Positions 42,201 through 53,727 are shown, counted from the first letter of the stretch. The stretch is 64,000 bases of DNA from Adiantum capillus-veneris (GCA_014529385.2 CM043966.1:95698087-95762086); one strand, 5' to 3'. Made by a program: numbers and translations. Notes: generated by a model not told the origin, from the letters alone.

Positions 42201-44019
42201 TTGCCTTGGAGCGGTTTTGCTTCAAGAAGGGCATGCCATAGCATATGAGAGCCGAAGGCTCAATAGTGATGAACGAGTCTTGGGCATTTATGAGAAAGAG
42301 CTTTTAGTTGTTCTACATGCCCTAGACACATGGAAGCACTACCTATTGGGGACTCCATTTATCCTACGAACCGACCACCAAAGTCTCAAGTATTTCATGA
42401 CGCAAACCAAGCTTTCCGACAAACAAATGAGGTGGGCAAATTTTCTTTCGCAATTTAATTTCCATATTGCTCACATAGCTGGTAAGCACAATCAAGTTTC
42501 TGATGCACTTTCACGATGACCAAAAGTTAATGCGGTGTCTATAGCTACTCACAATGATCTATCCTCTATGATACATGAGTATGCTACTGACCCTGACTTT
42601 AGAGACATAATGTCAGTCCTTGCTTTGGGGAAGAAAGAGGAACCATTCACCTTGCAGGATGGTTATCTTCTCCACGGCAATAGGCTATGTGTTACCCATT
42701 CCCTTCGTGAGAAGGTTATGTATGAATCCCATGCTCCTCCATATGCAGGGCATAGAGGTATTCAACCTACTCTCCGAGGAGTAGAGACGTATTTCTATTG
42801 GCCTACCATGAAAGTGGACATACAAGAGTATGTTTCAAAATGTGTAGTATGCCAAAAGACCAAGTATGATAGAGGGAAGCAACCTGGATTACTCCAACCA
42901 TTGCCTATTCCAAATTCACCATGGGAGAGTATATCCATGGATTTCATCTTTGGATTACCCAAGTCTATCCATGGGAATACAGGAATATGGACAATAGTCG
43001 ACAGGTTTAGCAAGCAAGCACATTTTATTCCTGTCAAAAAGACTATTAAGGCACATCAAATGGCAACTCTCTTCATATCTCAGATTTTCAAGCACTATGG
43101 ATTACCCACATCTATCGTGTCAGATAGAGATCCTAGAATGACCAGTAATTTCTGGAAAGGTCTCTTTGAAAATCTAGGAACAAGATTGAATTTCTCTTCG
43201 GCCTATCACCCACAAACGGATGGCCAAAGTGAGATAGCCAATCTTACGATACTCGATCTACTCAAGACTTATGTTACCGAACTAGATCAACGCTCACAAT
43301 GGGAAAAGTATTTACCTCTAGTAGAGTATGCCTACAATAATACTGTCCATACTTCTACGGGGAAAGCACCTTTCGAGATCATAGAGGGAAGACCTAAAAG
43401 TCCCTTGCTACTCAAAGTACATGGGAAGATCTTCGTCGCCGATGAGTATAGCCGTGACCTACAAGAATCATTTCAAAAGATTAGGGAGGCTATAGCCATC
43501 TCTCAACAAAGGCAAAAAGCTGCTGCTGATAAGCAAAGAAGAGCCTTAATGTTCAAAGAAAATGATTGGGTCTTACTCAAGTTTCCTAAGGCTCGATTAA
43601 GGCAAACGACGGGCAAAAATCCTACGGGCCATCAAAAGTATTATGCTAAACTGGCAAAAAGATACTATGGTCCTTTCCAAATCTTGAAGCCCATCAATGA
43701 GACGGCTTATCAACTCAAGTTGCCCAACCATTGGCTTATACACAATGCCTTTCATGTAAGCCTACTTAAGCCCTACAAAGGAGAGCCACCAACTGAACCA
43801 ATTATTGAAGACCCTCCCGAAGTTGAAGACCAAGAAGAGGTGCTACAACCCGAAGCTGTCCTTCGGCATGAAGACAAGGTACTACGACATGGTAAGATAA
43901 TCCGACGGTATCTTATTAAGTTCAAAAATTATCCTTTTGAAGATGCTAGATGGATGCAAGGAGTACAACTTAAGGATAGTATGAACCTTGTCAATGCTTA
44001 CAATGCTACATTAGAGTAA
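39229..44019 (+). CDS. Chromovirus gag-pol with one in-frame TGA
   Basis: One frame from 39229 (or the internal ATG at 39271) to 44019, interrupted only by TGA at 42517-42519 just after DALSR. A CGA-to-TGA change would explain it. Domains: an Arg/Ser-rich segment (residues about 93-185), gag (215-385), zinc knuckle CFKCGEQGHGYRSC (433-446), and protease with FDPGSTLNF (Asp492, Pro in place of Ser/Thr). RT has VDYRALN and FFDDIIIYS (Asp840-841), then RNase H (to 1096). After the TGA come the integrase HHCC module ending CVVCQK and a core with MDFIFG, SDRDPRM and GQSEIAN. A C-terminal chromodomain (LRHGKIIRRYLIKFKNYPFE) follows. The chromodomain steers integration to particular chromatin. The element is probably silent or makes a product truncated before integrase. 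Confidence 0.93.
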
Positions 44020-44363
44020 GCAAATGTACAAATTTCTTTTAAATGACTCATGTTTTTGTCTTATAAGACTAGTCCTCTTTTTAATTGTGCACAAATTTAA
44101 CTAGTATGCATGCTTAGAACCATGTTTGTGATGACGACGTCTCTCAAACACCAAGTAGAATTTGCCACTCTACTTTGGGAGAATGAAATGGACTAAAGAG
44201 CAGACATGCTTGCGGCAGCTATGTCTCCCAAGCACCAAATGGATTAGTCATCCATCTTGGAAAGATGTCGTAGGGTAAAAAAGGGATCCTCTACCTGCTA
44301 AGTACGATTGACTAATGACTAAGGCTTTATCTCTTCTACCTCATAGTCGAGGATGACTATGAT

Positions 44364-44379
44364 TTCAAGAGAGAGGTAA
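44364..44379 (+). promoter_or_regulatory. Polypurine tract of chromovirus
   Basis: TTCAAGAGAGAGGTAA lies directly before the 3' LTR TGTCATAAAATC, the expected plus-strand primer. Confidence 0.8.
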
Positions 44380-44915
44380 TGTCATAAAATCTAATATCTA
44401 ACCAACCCAAATGATTTTCTCATATTAAATTGATCACTTAACGTGGGAGAATAAACGGGAACAAGTGTTAAGATATAGATATGTGCTTATAGATCTATCT
44501 CAGCACGGGGCCAATAGTAAAGGGGCCCAAATGGAAGATGGTCTATCAAGAGCAAGGCTAACAAATGGAGCATAAGACCTTAGGGTTAGCTTCATTGAAG
44601 ACCTCCAATAATGTGTGTAAAAGTCCTTTGACCTTAGGTAAGCTAGGGCTGAGCTGGAGGTGGGAACCCGGCCCAAACTCGAGGTGCTTGATTAAGATGC
44701 TTGAGGTGCTTGACTGGCTCCATGCTAGAGGTGCTTGACTTGGTGCATGATTAAGGTGCTTGAAGTGCCTTGAGAAGCTTGCCTGAGATGCTTGTGGGAA
44801 CACCCCCTACTTCAAGTGCTTAGTCATGCTTGATGACTAAGGGGCTTGCTCATCCAAAGTCAAAAAGATCCCTACAAGGAGGGGGGCGAGCCTACAAGGG
44901 GGGGGGATGAGAGAG

Positions 44916-45008
<93 letters not shown>

Positions 45009-46026
45009 GAAGCCCCAGCTTGAAGAAGTAGCAAGGACACTTGTCAAGTTCCTCCTCATGTTGCCCTCATGGTGTGCCTGAAACCTATTGGTTGGCCACC
45101 CAAGGGGTCCAATGATAATAAAGGATATTTAATTAATTGATTTTGCATTTATCAAGTCCTCTCTCTCAAAGGGGAAAGGGGGACACTTGTCCCAAGGCTG
45201 TCCCTGTTGCTTGTAATGGCTCCTGCTTGTGATTGGCTAGGCCTGGAGGGGTCCAATGAGCTTCAAGCATGAGCTACAAGGGGGGGTCGACCCAAGCAAG
45301 CTAGGGGGGTGCTTAGGGGGTATACTCACCCACACACACTCACAAACACTCTGATTGTGTACTATGCAAAGTGCAAGAGCTCTCTCTCTTTCTCCAAGCA
45401 AGTAGAGGTTGAGAGCCTACACCAACACTCTTGGCTATGGAGTGCAAATCCATCCAAGAGCCATGGTTCAATGCTTGAGCTTGCCATCTATTTCTTCTTC
45501 ATTACTCTATTATGTATGCTAGCACAAGAGTTATGATAAGTAAGGAACTAGCTCTTTCTCGTATGAAATGTTTCTTCTTCCTCTTCCCTACCCTCATTCC
45601 CTGCTAGCTCTCTCCACCTTCGAAGGTGTTTGAGGTCTTGGGACTGAGGCATGGTATAGTTAAAGATTTCTTCAAGTTTAGGTTATGCTATGATGGTGAT
45701 GCATGAAGCTTTCCATCTTCATTGCTTCACCTAGGTCACAAGGTACACAAAGAATGTATTGTAACAAGTCTCTCTTTATGGGAGAAATCATAATACAAAT
45801 GCCTATTGGAGGGGGGACCGGCTCCACATAAATCCGGTCCTCAACTGTTGTCATGTTCTCTAAATTCTCTCTCTTGCAAAAGTATTGTCTATGCCAAGTT
45901 AACTAATTGCTATGATTATGTTGCTATCTTCAATTATGTCAACCCGCTATGCTCCCAAAATCATTTCTTGAAAGTACTCTCATTAAATTCCGCTACTCTC
46001 AAATTGAATAGGCAAATTCCATTACA
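44380..46026 (+). repeat. 3' LTR of chromovirus
   Basis: 1,647 bp, closely matching 37224-38856. Differences are mainly in repeats: two CTTGAGGTG-type units are missing, the poly-G is shorter, and the (AC)n tract is about 85 bases (44917-45002) instead of 30. A few single-base changes are scattered. Confidence 0.93.
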
Positions 46027-46031
46027 TTACT

Positions 46032-46433
46032 CATACTCAAAGAAGAGACCAAGGAGTCTGGATCCCCCACACGCTCGCTGCTGCTATTCCCCCTTGCTGC
46101 TCCATCGCCCCCCCCCCCCCCCCCCCCAAACGCTTCTCGCCAGCCCCCGCTGCCCTCACTGTCTGCCTGCCGGTGTTGCCTGCCTCGCTGCCCTGCCTGC
46201 ACGCGCTACCTGCCCCCGCCCTCACCCGTTGCTGTCGCCCGCCCCCACCCGCTACTGCCAATGCTCCCGCCTTAGCCCCCCCCCCCCCCGCCCGCTTGTT
46301 TTTTTTTTTTCATCCCGACAGCTCCCTGCAAATCGGCTCCTTCAGCACTGAGTCTCCCTTGGGACAGTGCTTTGCGCGCCTATTTGCAGCATCCTCCCGC
46401 CGTCCTCTTCTTACGCCACAGCAGTAGAAACAG
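46032..46433 (+). other. C-rich LINE 5' region
   Basis: Long C runs (46110-46127 and 46279-46289), a T run (about 46301-46310) and CTGCCTGC-type repeats. It looks like an untranslated, promoter-bearing 5' end of a LINE. Frames through it are low complexity. Confidence 0.5.
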
Positions 46434-47170
46434 ATGGAGGCTCCAGCTTCGCCACAGAGGGACTCGCCCGAAGCCCCCTCGCCCGACCCCGCTCAGCCCA
46501 CCATTCGACTTGCTCTTTCGCCGACAGAGCAAGCGAGCCTTGCCACAGAGGTAGAGCAATTGCATGCGACTTCGCTCATCTGCAAGATTCTCGGCACCCG
46601 ACCTAGCAGAGGAGAGCTGCGTGACCTTCTCCAGGCCCCCGCCTTCTCGTAGAGGTGGGAAAGATCTTGGATGTACAGATTCTCGAACGGGGTTACTATC
46701 AGATCGAGTTTGAGACCTCCGAGATGGCGTCCAAGGTCATAGCTATGAGTCCACTGGCCATCCGAGCATCACGTGCCCACTTTCGACAGTGGAGACATGG
46801 TTTTGACCCGGCTTCGGATGTTCTAGTAGAGGAGGCAGACATCCCCATCTCGGTCTGCTTTCCGGGTTTACGGAGGGAGTACTTACCACTTCTATCCAGG
46901 ATCGGCTCAGTCATTGGGACTGTCTTGGAGACACCTCGTACGGCAGCATCAGTAGCTGCCAAGGCGGCTGGCATTCCCTCAGTTCGAGTTTTGATCAAAG
47001 AAACCCACACGCTCCCGAAGGTTATGCTTTTGCCTCGGGTGAGTGGGGGTTGGTTTAGACAGAGTGTGGGGAGTACTCGGGCCTCCCGAACCAGTGCTTC
47101 ATTTGTCGATAGATGGGCCATCTAGCGAAGGCCTGTCCAGGGAGGAGGCCGCGACCTGCACCATAGCCTT
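46434..47170 (+). pseudogene. LINE ORF1 (RNA-binding plus zinc knuckle)
   Basis: Starts at an ATG with a Pro/Ser-rich lead. It continues with LGTRPSRGELRDLLQ, then after a frameshift at a C run near 46630 with VGKILDVQILERGYYQIEFE and WRHGFDP. The end reads YSGLPNQCFICR, a TAG at 47110-47112, then MGHLAKACP. Together this is the DUF4283-like domain plus a CX2CX4HX4C knuckle usual in plant LINE ORF1. ORF1 protein binds LINE RNA. The TAG can be a CAG-to-TAG transition, and the knuckle residues are otherwise intact. Confidence 0.75.
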
Positions 47171-48344
47171 ATCCCCAGCTTGCCAGGGCTGGCCCGCAGC
47201 CACAGTCAGTGACACATCGCACACATGCAGATCCACCCTCCGAGCCTGGGTCTCTAGCGGAGGAGGGGTGGTAGTAGTAGGCGCGTGGTAGACGACAACA
47301 GGGGCCACAGCGTCAGCCTAGCACCTTGAGTGGCCCTCAGGCGCCTACTCAGTAGTAGTGGGTTCCCACGGGGAACCGCTTTGGTTCTCTTGAGCAAGAG
47401 GAGGCCTCTGCTCTAGCCCCCACCTCTGCTTCACCCTCGACAGCCTCTCCCCCCCCAGAGTTACCCCCCTCTTCCTCATCCTCCCCCCCGCCTTCCACTC
47501 CCGTCGCTTCTCCACCTCGCCCCTCTACCTCTGTTGCCCCCTCCCGCCCCTCTTCTCCACCGCTCCCCCCAGCTCCTTCTCCCCCCCCCTCCTACTCCAG
47601 TTCCACAGTCGACCTAGGGGGCATGGCCTTCTCCGGTGGCTAGGAGATCTCTTGGCAGCGCCTTTGCCACGAGTCGCCTAGCGAGTGAGGGTCAGTCTTT
47701 CTTACAGCCCCCTTTGCAGATACAGACATCTTCCCTTGCAGCTATCCCTCGTGGTTTGACGAGCATTGACATCCGGCGTCGTTGGGACTTCTTCGACTAC
47801 GGCTTCACTCGTATTCTCGGCTATCTCTCAGCAGACCATGAGGCAACCTGCGTTAGGGTCCATGCTTTGTTCCTTTCCGCTACGGGGACAAAGGCCTTGG
47901 ACTCAGCAGTTGGTTTCTCCTTCCCCCTCTGTGGCAGGGCCGAGACAAAGTGGACCCTTGACTCAGTGGCAGGATGGTTGCATACACAAAGTCCTAGATT
48001 TCTCTCACCACATGGGAGAACTTGGAGTTACAGACATGCTGCAGACTTTGTGGCCATTGTCCAAGTTTGCGGTGACACCCCCAGACTTAGCAGGATGTAG
48101 GCACATTGTGGTGTACTTCTTTGCTGATACGCAGTTTTTGGCATGCTATGTATACATTCATGAGGACTCCTGGACAGAGGAGGTTGCTTTACGCACGGCT
48201 CGCTCTGGGTTGGGCTTGCGCTAGGCACTCACTGCAGTCATGCCTATCTAGAGGACGCTTGGATGCGGATTACTCCCCATCCAAGCTAGCCTCGAAGATA
48301 GCCCGTCTAGCTGCTACGGCAACATTTGTTCTCTCTCGCTCCCC
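47171..48344 (+). pseudogene. LINE ORF1 tail and inter-ORF region
   Basis: Pro/Ser/Thr-rich coding-like sequence to about 47640 (for example SPPAPSP-like stretches), then short overlapping frames (47636-48100, 47766-48224). No domain was recognised. It probably holds the disordered end of ORF1 and the spacer to ORF2. Stops in every frame make a product unlikely. Confidence 0.4.
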
Positions 48345-49392
48345 ATGAGGATCGTCTCATGGAATGTGCAGGGACTAGGTGGGCCCCAGTTTCAGCGTCA
48401 GCGGGGTCGATTGCGTCAGGAGCTTTAGCGTTGCCTTGTGGGAGGAGAGATTGATCTCCTTATGCTTCAGGAGCATCATCTGTGTGAGAGCCGCATTCGG
48501 CGATGTGGTCAGATTTTGCGTGGACGATATGATACCTTTTGGTCAGCTGCTTTTGGACCTGGAGGCATCCAGGGTGGGGTATGTATGACTATTGTGGACT
48601 CATTGAAGCAGGCCATTGTGGGCAGAGGGATTATTGTGCCAGGCAGGGCTCAGTGGATTACTATGCAGGTTCAGGGTGGCCTTGTGGGTTTTCTGAACAT
48701 CTATGCATCCAATGTGGCGAGTGCTCGTGCAGGGTTTTGGTCACAGATTGTTGAGTCTTTGCCGCAGGCAAGATCATTGGTGCATAGGAGGGGACTTCAA
48801 CATGTTGGAGGACCCTTTTGATAGGATTGGTGGCAGCCATGCTACTGTGCATGCAGTCGAGTTGGCAGCTTGGGAGAGGTTGTGTATGACTTTGAGGATC
48901 TCGGATACATGGCAGCACTCTCGTTTTGTGAGGCCCCCAGATAGTCTGGCCTTCTCTAGATCGGACCGTAGAGTGGGAGGAGTGAATCTATCGCGGCTAG
49001 ATCGCTTCTACACTAGTGACCACTTCAGTGACTTGGGAGAATCAGTGGGCATCCTGGCAGGGACCTCCTTCTCGGACCATGCACCAGTGATCCTCACAGT
49101 GGCAGACAGACAGAGGAGTGGGAGCACGATGCTCCGTATCCTAGAGAGGGTCTTGTTGGACTTAGCACTCAGAGAGAGGGTAGAGGCTCTCTGGACAGAG
49201 GGCATGGACAGACAGGATTCTCCTGCAGACAGAGTGGCCTCAGGCCTAGCTCAGATTAGTCATTTTTCTCTTCAGGAGTCTCTGGCTCGCCGGGCTGCAT
49301 CGAGAGAGGCGGAGTAGCGTCTCAGACGGGGCATTGCTTCATTACAGAGGATGCAGGAGCAGCATCCAGACAGTCCATGGTTGGAGGAGCAG
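48345..49392 (+). pseudogene. LINE ORF2 endonuclease domain
   Basis: Begins MRIVSWNVQGLGGPQ, the usual start of an AP-like endonuclease. A TAG follows at about 48426-48428, then LLMLQEHHLCESR. A frameshift near 48770 leads to WCIGGDFNMLEDPFDR, then NLSRLDRFYTSDHF and SFSDHAPVILTV. These cover the metal- and phosphate-binding motifs (N, E, D-x-N, SDH). The domain nicks target DNA to start reverse transcription. The frame then runs into a linker and is cut by the foldback insertion at 49393. Confidence 0.82.
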
Positions 49393-50188
49393 CATTAGGA
49401 AAGAAATGGACTCATTTTCGGGCCTTTCAACTCTAGTGAGAGAATGCTCCTTAGCCAATAGGAAGAAGGCTAACGTTACGTTGAAAAAACATTTTTTCTC
49501 ATTTTGAAAATGTCCATGAAAACCATTTTGGTGAAATTGTTCCTATCATCAGAAAAGTAAGGCGCTTGATAATGACATCTAGCACAAGCGCCGAACGCCT
49601 TTTTATGACCCCTTGTTGCCATCATATAAAGTGAAGTACTTGTACTTGTGCATCTCGCACAAGTATCAATCACCTTTTTATGAAGTACTCGCAATTTAAA
49701 TTCGAACATATTGTACTTGATAGTGATTGATAGGTACTATTTAAGACTATGAAGGAGTCAGAACCAAGTGAATAGATTCGCTTGGTTCTGACTCCTTCAT
49801 AGTCTTAAATAGTACCTATCAATCACTATCAAGTACAATCTGTTCGAATTTAAATTGCGAGTACTTCATAAAAAGGTGATTGATACTTGTGCCTCTATTC
49901 CATGGCATTATTTTTGTATTTTGAAAACAACTCTTATGTGTTTTCTCTCATCGCACATCACATCACTCATTAAGATTCACAGACATGGAATTTTGTGTAC
50001 ACTTAAGTTGGGCTCTCGAAAAGCATTTTGTACGAGCATGCATTTAAGTGATTGAGCAAACTTTTACGTATGTACTATGAGAAATAGAATTCCAAAAAAA
50101 AACTTTTGCATTTTTCATAATTACCTCTCTCTATGCTGAGTTGGCGTTTCTTACAGGGCCCAAAATTGAGTCCAAGTTTCTCCTAATG
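49393..50188. mobile_element. Foldback/MITE insertion inside LINE ORF2
   Basis: The outer ends are inverted: CATTAGGAAAGAAATGGACT at the left, and the imperfect complement of it at the right (GAGTCCAAG then TTTCTCCTAATG). Inner arms of about 115 bases (about 49660-49776 and 49783-49893) pair almost perfectly around a few bases. It has no coding capacity. LINE coding sequence resumes at about 50198 in a matching context. A clear target duplication was not found (AGCAG occurs on both sides, but offset). Confidence 0.78.
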
Positions 50189-50197
50189 TTATAGCAG

Positions 50198-52267
50198 GCT
50201 CGACAGGAGCTTGCTAGCACAGAGGAGAGGTGTCATGAGTTTGCTTTCCACCTACAGGCATCTCAGTGGACTCATGTGGGTGACAGAGTGACTGGTGCTT
50301 TTTTTGAGACAGTGGGACCTCGGCACTCGCATGCCAAGGTCAGTCAGTTGAGGAGGCCCGATGGGTCAGTTGCTTGTGAGCCCGAGGATATGCGTGCAAT
50401 TGCTACTGACTTCTACAATGAGTTACTGTCTGCTGAGCCCCAGTCAGAGCGGCAGGATGCATGCAGGGAGCAGGTTTAGACACAAATGCCATGTCTTGTG
50501 ACTGAGGAGATGCGTCAGAGGCTTGAGATGCCACTTCAGCTTGAGGAGCTACACATGGCTCTTAGGGCCCTCCCCCATGGTAGCTGTCTAGGTGAGGATG
50601 GGTTGACTCCCAGCTTTTTCTTGGAGTACTGGGACCTGCTTGGCCTAGATCTCTGTAGTGCTTTTTAGTACATTTTGCACACAGGAGTGATGCCTGATAG
50701 CATGAGTGAGGGCCTGATCTACCTCATTCCCAAGGAGGGTGGCTCCTTGGATGAGATTCGACAGTGGCGCCCCATCACCATCCTCAACTCAGCCTACAAA
50801 ATTATTTCCAAGGCTCTGAGTTTGAGGATTCAACCACTTTTAGAGAGCCTTATACATGGGACTCAGACAGGTTTTGTCAAGGAACGCAGTATCCTTGACA
50901 ACATCTTTACTTTTTGGGAGGTTTCTGCCTTGGCATGGCTCTGTGGTGAGGACCTCGTGATTCTTCTTCTCAATTTTGAGAAGGCATACGACAGAGTTGA
51001 CTAGGACTTTCTAGAGGGCACTCTACGCAGGATGGGCTTCTCAGATGCTTGGATCAGAGAGGTGTCAGGCTTGTACAGACAGGCTCACAGTAAGGTTCTT
51101 TTGGCAGGAGGTAGAGGTGATCGCTTCATGCTTACTCGCTCGGTCAGACAGGGCTGTCCTCTTGCCCCCTTTCTCTTTCTGTTCTATGCGGAGGCGATGA
51201 GCAGATTTTTGGTGTCACAGCAGGTTGGTCTACGGGGCTTAGCACTCCCTATTCGGGGAGATGAGCTACTGGACGCTGAGTTTGCCGATGACTTAGCCTT
51301 GTACTTAGATGGCCAGGAGGCCAATCTTCACAGATGTGAGCAATCTTTGGAGACCTTTTGTTGTGCATCGGGCGCACTGATCAACTGGAGAAAGACAGTG
51401 GCTTTCTCGGTTGGTAGTGCTCCTGTGCCAGATTGGATGCCAGGAGAGGGTTTCAGGTGGATTCCCCCAGGGACTGCAGTTCTGTACTTGGGTTGTCAGG
51501 TTGGTTTGGACTTGTCTCTGGAGCAGCAGATTGCTCCCCTTCTCCTGTCTATCATGAGAAAGTTTCTACATTGGAGCTCAGTACGATTTTCTCTGGCTGG
51601 CAGAGTAGTAGTTGCCAACCAGCTGTTGTTGGCGACTATGTGGTACATCACTTCCTGCTGGATCTTCTTGAGTTCTTGTATCAACCAGGTAGAGAGGCTG
51701 ATCAGGAACTTCCTTTGGTTAGGATGTGACACTCAGATAGCCCGAGCCAAGGTGGCTTGGCAGGTTATCACGCTTCCTTGTTCTCAGGGAGGGCTTGGGA
51801 TCATTGATCCAGTACAGCAGAGCAGAGCCCTTCTTGGGAAGTTCATAGTCAGAGGACTTCTTCCGAGTGAGGAGCCCTGGAAGGAGTTCTTGCTGCAGAG
51901 GCTTTGTGCGAGGGTTCCTCAGTCAGGAGGCCCTTGGCAACCTTCGACCAGATGGATCTTCACAGAGATGCGCAAAGTTGGCTTGAGCAGGAGACTGGAG
52001 GACCGCTTCGCTGTGAGTTTGCTTCAATCTTGGGAGCTCTTACGATGTGGCTTGGAGCAGAGACAGCCGACGTGCATGGAGGAGCGCCTACAGCAGCCCC
52101 TCGTCTGGAACCCCATGGTTAGCACTCAGAGAGGCCACTTGGTTGGTAGTCGGCCTCATGTTTCCTGGGGTCCCATGGCAGCAGGTCTAGCACGCTCTCT
52201 AGGTGACTCGCTAGAGTTCACAGGTTTGTCAGAGGAGGTGCAGGGGCTCCAGCTATACAGGGCATGA
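50198..52267 (+). pseudogene. LINE ORF2 reverse transcriptase
   Basis: One frame runs the whole way with in-frame TAGs at 50477-50479, 50666-50668 and 51002-51004. RT hallmarks are WRPITILNSAYKIISKALS, GFVKERSILDNI, LLNFEKAYDRVD (then TAG where Trp is expected), VRQGCPLAPFLFLFYAEAM and the catalytic AEFADDLALYLDG. After RT comes LRIQ/WYITSCWIFL-type thumb sequence and GGLGIIDPVQQSRALLGKF, typical for plant LINEs. All three TAGs can be single transitions (CAG or TGG to TAG). The RT would prime on nicked DNA if the stops were absent. It is dead as it stands. Confidence 0.85.
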
Positions 52268-52976
52268 GAGGGGTGCAGAGCATGTGTCAGGACATCTTAG
52301 AGTCAGTTCCAGCTGAGTGGCTCACGCCTCTTGAGCCAGTAGCACCCCGGTGGATGGGAGCCTTCACACGACTGGAGGTTCTCATCTCAGTCAGGGCCTG
52401 CTCAGAGACTGTCCCAACCCTGTTTCTTCGAGCTTCAGGGTGGGGGACGACTATAGCAAGTTGCAGTAGAGGCCCCACAGGTAGCAGAGTACTGTTTCCA
52501 GAGGATCCGAGTAGTGGGCATCTGTGGGAGGACTTGCATCATAGACCGTGACCCAGCAGCTCTTGAGACTGGACACTGGGCTTGGGAGTGTTGTCCACTA
52601 GCACGAGTACAGTGGGATCCTGTTGAGTGGCTATGGAGGGACCCCTTCTCTTCTGCAGACCACCCAAGAGTCCCTTTCTTTCAGTACACTGTTCGGCTTG
52701 GACGACATATACTTGCAGCACAGAGAGAGGCCCGCCCCGCCAGCACGTCATTGGTAGGAGGAGGGTATCAGAGTCGAGTTCTTGGCAGCCTTTTGGGAGA
52801 GGCTCTGGGACTCCAGACAGCTGAGGCACATCACCTTGTTTCAGTGGCTGGTTGCACACAGAGCTACAGCACTAGGGAGCTGGCCTTTACTGAGTGACCT
52901 TATGAGATGGTTTCAAAATCGGAGCTTCACATCTGAGAAGTTCTTTCCTACAGTCTCACATTGCTTGCCACGGTAG
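52268..52976 (+). pseudogene. LINE ORF2 C-terminal region
   Basis: Shifted frames still show coding traces: WLTPLEPVAPRWMG, then at the end FWERLWDSRQLRHITLFQW and VAHRATALGSWPLL. The last stretch has the feel of the zf-RVT zinc-binding tail of plant LINEs (a Trp/Leu-rich lead to a Cys/His cluster), but the Cys/His cluster is not complete. At least three frameshifts are present. Right end uncertain. Confidence 0.55.
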
Positions 52977-53598
52977 TGTCTAATCCCTTACAACCTTTCG
53001 TCATCATAGGAGATAACACAAATTTCAAAATTAGGGGATTGATTGAACGTCACCAAACATAAACTTCACATGGTTGATCATGGACATGCATGAAGTTGTG
53101 TGAATATACTCTTACAAAATGAAAAGCCATTTCTAAGGAGAATTAAGAAAAGAAGCTCTGTTAGCGACGGTTCTTCAGCATCGTCATCTCTGTTGTGAAC
53201 CATCGTTGCTTTTCTGAGGTCGACAATGTCTGTGGGCGGTGACGAGCCAACTTAAGCGGAGCTAGGCTATGCAACCTGCTGGCAACATTGGGATACGAAG
53301 ATTAGCAGCTGCTAGACACTGATAGCATTGAATGGCCCTTCCAGTATGAGGAAACACGCCCGTTCCTTTGGCACCATTCTTTCTGGCTTTGTGCACCTCG
53401 CCATGCTTCCTTACTCTTTGCCTTTCTCTGATGAAGCTTGCTGAGACTATAGAGTCCTGTATCTTTACCTCCTCATCAAGGATGAGTAACAATACGTTTG
53501 AGAGGCGGATCGCATACAGCAGTAGATGATGGAGAAGGGAGCTCTAGAGACTGGGAGCTTCAGCCTTGTGGGAAGGTGGTACAAATAGGGGACACAAT
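52977..53598. other. Gene-free, possible internal end of minus-strand LTR element
   Basis: No ORF is supported. Its right end touches a reverse-oriented primer site, so on the minus strand this would be the leader of an LTR element. No gag was recognised. Confidence 0.35.
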
Positions 53599-53609
53599 AT
53601 CTGATACCA
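53599..53609 (-). promoter_or_regulatory. Primer binding site, minus strand
   Basis: Minus-strand sense TGGTATCAGA, matching the initiator-Met tRNA end. It stands two bases from the LTR-like copy at 53612. Confidence 0.6.
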
Positions 53610-53611
53610 GT

Positions 53612-53727
53612 TGTGGGGAAAGAGGCTATGGAGGATGGTGGCACAGCAGAGCCATGAGTGCAGCGAAAGAGAACGAGAGAGAAGAGGGGATAAGATTGCA
53701 CAATTGCACACAATGAAAAGAAAGGTT
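53612..53727 (-). repeat. LTR-like fragment (matches 37041-37223)
   Basis: TGTGGGGAAAGAGGCTATGG and about 110 further bases match 37041-37223. Its place beside the primer site makes it the internal end of a 5' LTR on the minus strand. The outer end was not determined. Confidence 0.6.

Larger units (their letters stand above)
37219..46031 (+). mobile_element. Full-length Ty3/gypsy chromovirus
   Basis: LTRs at 37224-38856 and 44380-46026 start TGTCATAAAATC and end TTCCATTACA. A perfect target duplication TTACT is present (37219-37223 and 46027-46031). A primer site, a gag-pol frame ending in a chromodomain and a polypurine tract are present. The only coding lesion I found is a TGA at 42517-42519. 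The LTRs are very similar apart from repeat-length changes, so the insertion is fairly recent. Confidence 0.95.
46032..52976 (+). mobile_element. Decayed LINE (non-LTR retrotransposon)
   Basis: A C-rich 5' region, ORF1 with a nucleic-acid-binding module and zinc knuckle, and ORF2 with AP endonuclease, reverse transcriptase and a zf-RVT-like tail. No LTRs. All domains are in the order of plant L1-type LINEs. ORF2 is split by a foldback insertion at 49393-50188. No poly-A tail was recognised at the right end, so the 3' boundary is uncertain. Confidence 0.88.

Noticed and set aside
47636-48224. Two long overlapping plus-strand frames between LINE ORF1 and ORF2
   Set aside because: Neither shows a domain, both overlap in different frames, and they most likely reflect GC-rich decayed ORF1 tail.
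53262-53492. Minus-strand 76-codon frame
   Set aside because: No motif, no neighbour in the same frame, and it lies in a region likely to be an LTR-element leader.
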